This document shows, one piece after another, positions 60,154-64,000 of a DNA stretch of 64,000 nt (within the stretch, counting starts at the first letter, position 1; the number at the start of each line of letters is the position of its first letter). The stretch comes from Pseudomonas sp. MYb60 (lineage in GTDB: Bacteria; Pseudomonadota; Gammaproteobacteria; Pseudomonadales; Pseudomonadaceae). Both the position numbers and the translations under genes were made by a program. Under the pieces are notes generated by a model. That model was not told where the DNA came from and did no database searches. It saw nothing but the letters and a program-made list of their open reading frames with translations. The stretch is from assembly GCF_002979555.1 (NCBI RefSeq), contig NZ_PCOZ01000016.1, positions 36,613 through 100,612 on the forward strand, read 5' to 3'.

Positions 60154-62457
60154 CTATTTGCCGAGTGGGATTTTAGGCGCCCAGGTCAGCCATTCATCCT
60201 CGAACTTGTCGAACAGCGGGAAGGTTTGCTGTGGCCGCGCGGCATTGCCCATGCGTTCGCCGTCTGGCGTGGCGAAGGCGATACCACCGGCTACCAGGGT
60301 TTCCAGGGACTCTGTACGGACTGTCGCGCCTTTGAACAGGCCGAAGTCGAGGCCGAAACCGCTGGTGTTCCAGAAACGACTGCCACCGCGAACCAGCGGC
60401 GCATACTTGGGCTCGATCAGGATATGGATCAGGACGCGGTCGGCGGTCTGGCCCAATTCGTAGCCGGTGACTTTGCCCACAGTGACTTCACGGTAGGTGA
60501 CCGGCACGCCTTCCTTCAACGAGCCGCGACGGGCTGCGCTGAGTGTCAGCCTCAGTCCCTCCTCACGATGGGCGGCTTCAGGGGGCTGGTCCAGGGCGAC
60601 GAAGTTCTTTTGTGGGCCGGCGTTTTTCGCCGCCGGTTGCACTTCGATGTACTGCCCTGTAACCAGGGTTTCCAGATTGGCGGTTTTCATCAGGCCCAAC
60701 TCAGGCTTGACCACCCAGAACTGGCTGCCGACGCGCGCAACGCGGTCAGCCACCTGAGTGATGCGCGCACTGAGCAGCACCGACTGCATGTCGGCGCTGA
60801 GGTCGACGCTCTCGATCTTGCCCACATCCAGGCCTTTGAAACGGATGGGTGTGCCAGGTCGCATGCCGTCGGCACGGTCTACCTTGATGGTGACCAGGGT
60901 GCCATGTTGGTTGGCGGCGTCTCGGTCGGCGAACAGGCGGAAACGTGGAATACGTTTTTTCAGCGGTACATTGGGCTCCGGGGTTTCGAATGCGATACCC
61001 CCGGCCATCAGGCTGGCGAGGGATTCGCTCTTCACCTGAATGCCGCCCGTGAGGCCGCCGGTCAGCGTGACGCCACTGGCGTTCCAGAACCGCGTCGAGC
61101 CGTTGACCAGGTTTTCGTATTCCTTCTCGATGTGGACGCCAATCACCAATTGCTTGTTCTTGCGCGAGAACTGGTAGCTCTGCACCGAGCCGACCTTGAC
61201 CTGTTTGTACAACACCGGGCTGCCGACATCGAGCGAGCCGAGGTTGTCGGTAAACAGCACCATGTGCAGGCCTGGCGAGCGCAAGTCCAGAGGCGGGGCC
61301 TTGGCCCGTGCGAAAAACTCGCGCTGTGGGGTGCTGCCTTTGTCACCCGGGCGGATCGCGATGTAGTTACCTTTGACCAACGCCTCGAGGCCGGTGATAC
61401 CTGCCAGGGAAATGGACGGCTTGACCACCCAGAACTGGGTATCCTGCACCAGGTAGTCTTCGGCCAGCGGGTCGAGGGTCAACTCGGCGTTGGCACTGGA
61501 CAGGTCCGGGTCGATCTTCAGGGTTTTCAGACTGCCGACCTGGATGCCTTTGTACATGACCGGGGTCCGCCCGGCCTGCAGGCCTTCGAAGTCCGTCAGC
61601 TTGACCTTGATCCGGATACCGGCCGCAGCGGCGTCGAAATCTTCGTATAGCCGGAAAGGCAGGCTTGGATCAGTGGGTGGGCTGTCCTTGCGATTCTCCG
61701 GGGTGGCGAAGGCGATACCGCCCGCGACGATGCTGGAGAGGGATTCGCTGCGCACTTTCACGCCAGAGAGGTTGGCGTCGATACTGATGCCGCTGGCGTT
61801 CCAGAAACGTGTGTGTTTGCGCACCAGGCTGGCATAGGTCGGCTCAATGTAGACCTTGATCTCGACGGTACTTTGGTCCTCGGAGAGCAGGTAGCTTTTG
61901 ACCTGACCGACCTGAATCTGCTTGTAGAACACCGGGCTCCCGCGATTCAGCGAGCCGAGACGGTCAGCCTTGATCGTCAGGTGCAGGCCGGGCTTGGCGT
62001 CGGATAGGGGCGGCTCTTCGGAGAGCGCCTTGAACTTGCGTGTGGGCTCGCCATCGCCAGGGCTGGCGGCAATGTAATTGCCGGACACCAAGGTCTCCAG
62101 ACCAGTGATACCGGCCAGGCTGACACTCGGCTTGACCAACCAGAAGCGCGTATTGGTCTTGAGGTATTGATCAACATCCTTGTTCATCTCGATGGTGGCG
62201 ATCACCCCACGGTTATTGCCTTCGTCGTCCAGGGCCAAGGCCTTGACCTTGCCCACGGGCATGCCTTTGTAGACCACTTCGGTCTTGTTGACCTGGATGC
62301 CTTCGCCGCTTTCGAAGCGTACCTGGATCTCGATGCCCTGCTGGGAATAGGCGCGCCAGCCCAACCAGCCGCCGATGATCAGGGCAATCAGGGGGAGCAC
62401 CCAAATGGCCGACCAATTGGAGGCCGGGCGGGTTTTAGCTTTAGGCAAATCACTCAT
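60154..62457 (-). CDS. pqiB: PqiB/LetB-type MCE lipid-transport protein with six MCE domains
   Basis: A 767-residue inner-membrane-anchored periplasmic protein. One N-terminal helix (IWVLPLIALIIGGWLGW) is followed by six MCE domains starting near residues 42, 157, 281, 396, 520 and 634; the odd ones show a YKG-like and the even ones a YKQ- or YRE-like core. MCE repeats stack into a hollow tube that carries phospholipids between membranes. PqiB of E. coli has three MCE domains and LetB seven, so this form is intermediate. It is the last gene of the pqiA1-pqiA2-pqiB operon. Confidence 0.92.
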   Translation of the reverse strand: MSDLPKAKTRPASNWSAIWVLPLIALIIGGWLGWRAYSQQGIEIQVRFESGEGIQVNKTEVVYKGMPVGKVKALALDDEGNNRGVIATIEMNKDVDQYLKTNTRFWLVKPSVSLAGITGLETLVSGNYIAASPGDGEPTRKFKALSEEPPLSDAKPGLHLTIKADRLGSLNRGSPVFYKQIQVGQVKSYLLSEDQSTVEIKVYIEPTYASLVRKHTRFWNASGISIDANLSGVKVRSESLSSIVAGGIAFATPENRKDSPPTDPSLPFRLYEDFDAAAAGIRIKVKLTDFEGLQAGRTPVMYKGIQVGSLKTLKIDPDLSSANAELTLDPLAEDYLVQDTQFWVVKPSISLAGITGLEALVKGNYIAIRPGDKGSTPQREFFARAKAPPLDLRSPGLHMVLFTDNLGSLDVGSPVLYKQVKVGSVQSYQFSRKNKQLVIGVHIEKEYENLVNGSTRFWNASGVTLTGGLTGGIQVKSESLASLMAGGIAFETPEPNVPLKKRIPRFRLFADRDAANQHGTLVTIKVDRADGMRPGTPIRFKGLDVGKIESVDLSADMQSVLLSARITQVADRVARVGSQFWVVKPELGLMKTANLETLVTGQYIEVQPAAKNAGPQKNFVALDQPPEAAHREEGLRLTLSAARRGSLKEGVPVTYREVTVGKVTGYELGQTADRVLIHILIEPKYAPLVRGGSRFWNTSGFGLDFGLFKGATVRTESLETLVAGGIAFATPDGERMGNAARPQQTFPLFDKFEDEWLTWAPKIPLGK

Positions 62458-63073
62458 GGTCGTCGTCCGACTCCGTGTTATCCCAAATCAGTCGGGGATC
62501 GAAAGTTACTGCGGCAAGCATCGTCAAGATCACCACACTGGCGAACGCCGCAGCGCCGAGATTGGCCTCGACACTGGCAAGTCGCCCAAAGTTTACAACC
62601 GCGACCAGGATGGCGATCACGAAGATATCCAGCATGGACCAGCGGCCAATGAATTCGATAAAACGGTACATCACGATACGTTGTCGCGCAGACAGTGGTT
62701 GGTGACGTTGCACCGAGAACAGTAGCAGACCGATGCCGACCAGCTTGAATGTCGGCACCAGGATACTTGCGATAAACACCACCGCCGCGATGGGGTACAT
62801 GCCGTGCTGAACAAGCTGGATCACGCCGGCCATGATGGTGCTGGGATCGCCTTGCCCCAGGGAATTGATCGTCATGATCGGCAACATGTTCGCCGGGATG
62901 TACAAAATGGCAGCAGTGATCAACAACGCCCAGGTGCGGATGAGGCTGTTGGGACGACGTGCATGGATCAGCGCGCCACAACGGGTGCAGAGTTGCTCGT
63001 CGGTATCCGGTTCCTGTTTGTTCAACTCGTGGCATTCAGTACAGATCAGAATGCCCGCATCAATCGCCCGCAT
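62450..63073 (-). CDS. pqiA: PqiA/LetA-type membrane protein, second half-size copy
   Basis: A 207-residue protein with an N-terminal rubredoxin-like zinc ribbon (CTECHEL...CTRCGALIHARRPN) and four membrane spans (LITAAILYIPANMLPIMTIN; MYPIAAVVFIASILVPTFKL and others). The start ATG 63073 is preferred because GGAGG lies 6 bases upstream; ATG 63079 is too close. It equals one half of the two-fold PqiA/LetA proteins of E. coli. It overlaps pqiB by 8 bases. Confidence 0.88.
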   Translation of the reverse strand: MRAIDAGILICTECHELNKQEPDTDEQLCTRCGALIHARRPNSLIRTWALLITAAILYIPANMLPIMTINSLGQGDPSTIMAGVIQLVQHGMYPIAAVVFIASILVPTFKLVGIGLLLFSVQRHQPLSARQRIVMYRFIEFIGRWSMLDIFVIAILVAVVNFGRLASVEANLGAAAFASVVILTMLAAVTFDPRLIWDNTESDDDHE

Positions 63074-63719
63074 GCTCATCCTCCCCCGACAGCGCCTGCC
63101 AGATCTGGTGGGGCGACATCACCACCTCAAGCAGCACCTGAACCATCAATAGGCTGATAAAGCAGACCAGACCGAGGCCGATGTTGATGGAGGCCATGTC
63201 GGCGAGTTTCACGATCGCAACCAGTACGCCCATCAGGTAGACCTCCAGCATTCCCCAGTCTTTCATGTGGTGGTAAATCCGGTAGAGCAACAGTCCATAA
63301 CTGCGGCCGATCTTCCAGCGGATACTGAGCAGTACAGCCAACTGGCAAAGCAGCTTGAGCAGAGGGATGCCCATGCTGCACAGGAACACGACGGCAGCGA
63401 CGCCCTGCATGCCGGTGTCGAACAGGCCGACCACCCCGCTCCACACCGTATCTTCGGAGGTCTGTCCGAGTAGATTGAGCTGCATGATGGGCAAAAAGTT
63501 CGCTGGGATATACAGCAACAGCGCGGCGAGCACCAAGGCCAGGCTGCGCTCTACGACGTTATGGCGGTGAGCGTACAGCTCATAACCGCAGCGCGGGCAT
63601 TGCGCTTTTTCGCCGACGGCGAGCGCAGGTTTGCGCATCAGCAAATCACACTCATGGCAGGCCACCAGGTCGTCCAGCGGTAAATCCGACACCTCAAGGG
63701 CATCAACCGGATCGGGCAT
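63060..63719 (-). CDS. pqiA: PqiA/LetA-type membrane protein, first half-size copy
   Basis: A 219-residue protein homologous in plan to the following gene, with a zinc ribbon (CHECDLLMRKP...CPRCGYELYAH) and four membrane spans (LVLAALLLYIPANFLPIMQL and others). It is the first gene of the operon. Together with the second half-gene it should give the equivalent of a full PqiA/LetA, which works with the MCE tube in phospholipid traffic. Confidence 0.88.
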   Translation of the reverse strand: MPDPVDALEVSDLPLDDLVACHECDLLMRKPALAVGEKAQCPRCGYELYAHRHNVVERSLALVLAALLLYIPANFLPIMQLNLLGQTSEDTVWSGVVGLFDTGMQGVAAVVFLCSMGIPLLKLLCQLAVLLSIRWKIGRSYGLLLYRIYHHMKDWGMLEVYLMGVLVAIVKLADMASINIGLGLVCFISLLMVQVLLEVVMSPHQIWQALSGEDEHAGD

Positions 63720-63820
63720 AGTTAGGGCTCGGACTCTAAAAAAGGTTAGGTGCCTATTCTAGTGGTCTGGTTCAGAAATAACTGTGCAAATTTGTGTGCA
63801 GGCTTCGCGCTTTTCACGCG

Positions 63821-63860
63821 CCCAAAACAAAACCCCATCTGCTTTCGCAAATGGGGTTTC
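63821..63860 (-). terminator. Terminator of the rRNA operon (after 5S rRNA)
   Basis: Reading the minus strand past the 5S gene: a hairpin with arms AAACCCCAT and ATGGGGTTT, followed by a T-rich tract. Confidence 0.88.
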
Positions 63861-63870
63861 GGAATTTAAT

Positions 63871-63985
63871 CTTGACGATGACCTACTCTCACATGGGGAA
63901 ACCCCACACTACCATCGGCGATGCATCGTTTCACTGCTGAGTTCGGGATGGGATCAGGTGGTTCCAATGCTCTATGGTCGTCAAG
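63871..63985 (-). rRNA. rrf: 5S ribosomal RNA
   Basis: Read on the minus strand, the sequence begins CTTGACGACCATAGAGCATT, continues with the GAACTCAGCAGTGAAACGAT core and ends in GGTCATCGTCAAG, which pairs with the 5' end. It is the last gene of an rRNA operon that continues beyond the right edge. The ends may be off by 1-3 bases. Confidence 0.95.
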
Positions 63986-64000
63986 AAATTCGGGTACTGA

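Overview
The window looks like chromosome of a Pseudomonas fluorescens-group bacterium. The reasons are the gene orders hemA-prfA-prmC-moeB-murI and lolB-ispE-tRNA-Gln-prs-rplY-pth-ychF, a pseudomonad-type DNA polymerase III psi gene beside rimI, an MksFEB condensin operon, Pseudomonas-type REP inverted repeats, and an Hrp1-class (rsp/rsc) type III secretion system (T3SS). This is inferred from gene content and order; no database search was run. Most of the window is GC-rich core genome. The stretch around 18,000-20,000 is visibly richer in A and T.

Layout: (1) 1-5.5 kb, a tightly overlapping + operon from the end of a photolyase gene through an NTF2-like protein, an SDR, an FAD amine oxidase, DUF1365, a cyclopropane/furan fatty acid methyltransferase and DUF2878; this set is typical of light or singlet-oxygen lipid-protection operons. 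(2) 5.5-10.9 kb, minus strand: pagL, then murI, moeB, prmC, prfA and hemA. (3) 11-18 kb, plus strand: a TPR lipoprotein, lolB, ispE, tRNA-Gln, prs, rplY, pth and ychF. (4) 18-36.3 kb, a complete rsp/rsc T3SS. (5) 36.5-55 kb, tRNA-Met followed by accessory metabolism, transport and regulation: ggt, AraC, a DHA2 exporter and LysR, a flavin reductase, a two-PAS BdlA-like chemoreceptor, gntP, an MHS transporter, atoE, a Tat-type acid phosphatase, a SET-domain protein, carbonic anhydrase, rimI and holD. (6) 55-60 kb, the condensin operon mksF-mksE-mksB. (7) 60-64 kb, a lipid-transport operon of two PqiA half-genes and a six-MCE PqiB, then a minus-strand 5S rRNA at the edge.

The T3SS can be read as a regulatory circuit. 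The enhancer-binding protein RspR (18253-19170) would act on a sigma-54 promoter at 35709-35725 to make the ECF sigma factor RspL (35779-36330). RspL would then use three good hrp boxes. The first is upstream of a small pilin-like gene that opens the rspA-rspB-rscJ-rspD-rspE operon. The second is upstream of the rspF-rspG-rscC-rspT-rspV operon. The third, on the minus strand, is upstream of the rspJ-rscV-rspQ-rscN-rspO-rspP-rscQRSTU operon. The last two operons converge with touching stop codons at 25379/25380. The structural machine looks complete, but no harpin, translocator, effector or effector chaperone gene is visible in the cluster.

Points most worth a second look: the unlisted 58-residue pilin candidate at 19380-19556 with a strong hairpin behind it; two perfect DnaA boxes between the replication gene holD and the condensin operon; a perfect 12-bp palindrome ahead of a lone SET-domain gene; a promoter buried in ispE; and the furan/cyclopropane fatty acid operon. 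No CRISPR array, insertion sequence, prophage or integrase was seen. Apart from the tRNA-Met region (36330-36755), no gene-free stretch exceeds 300 bases.
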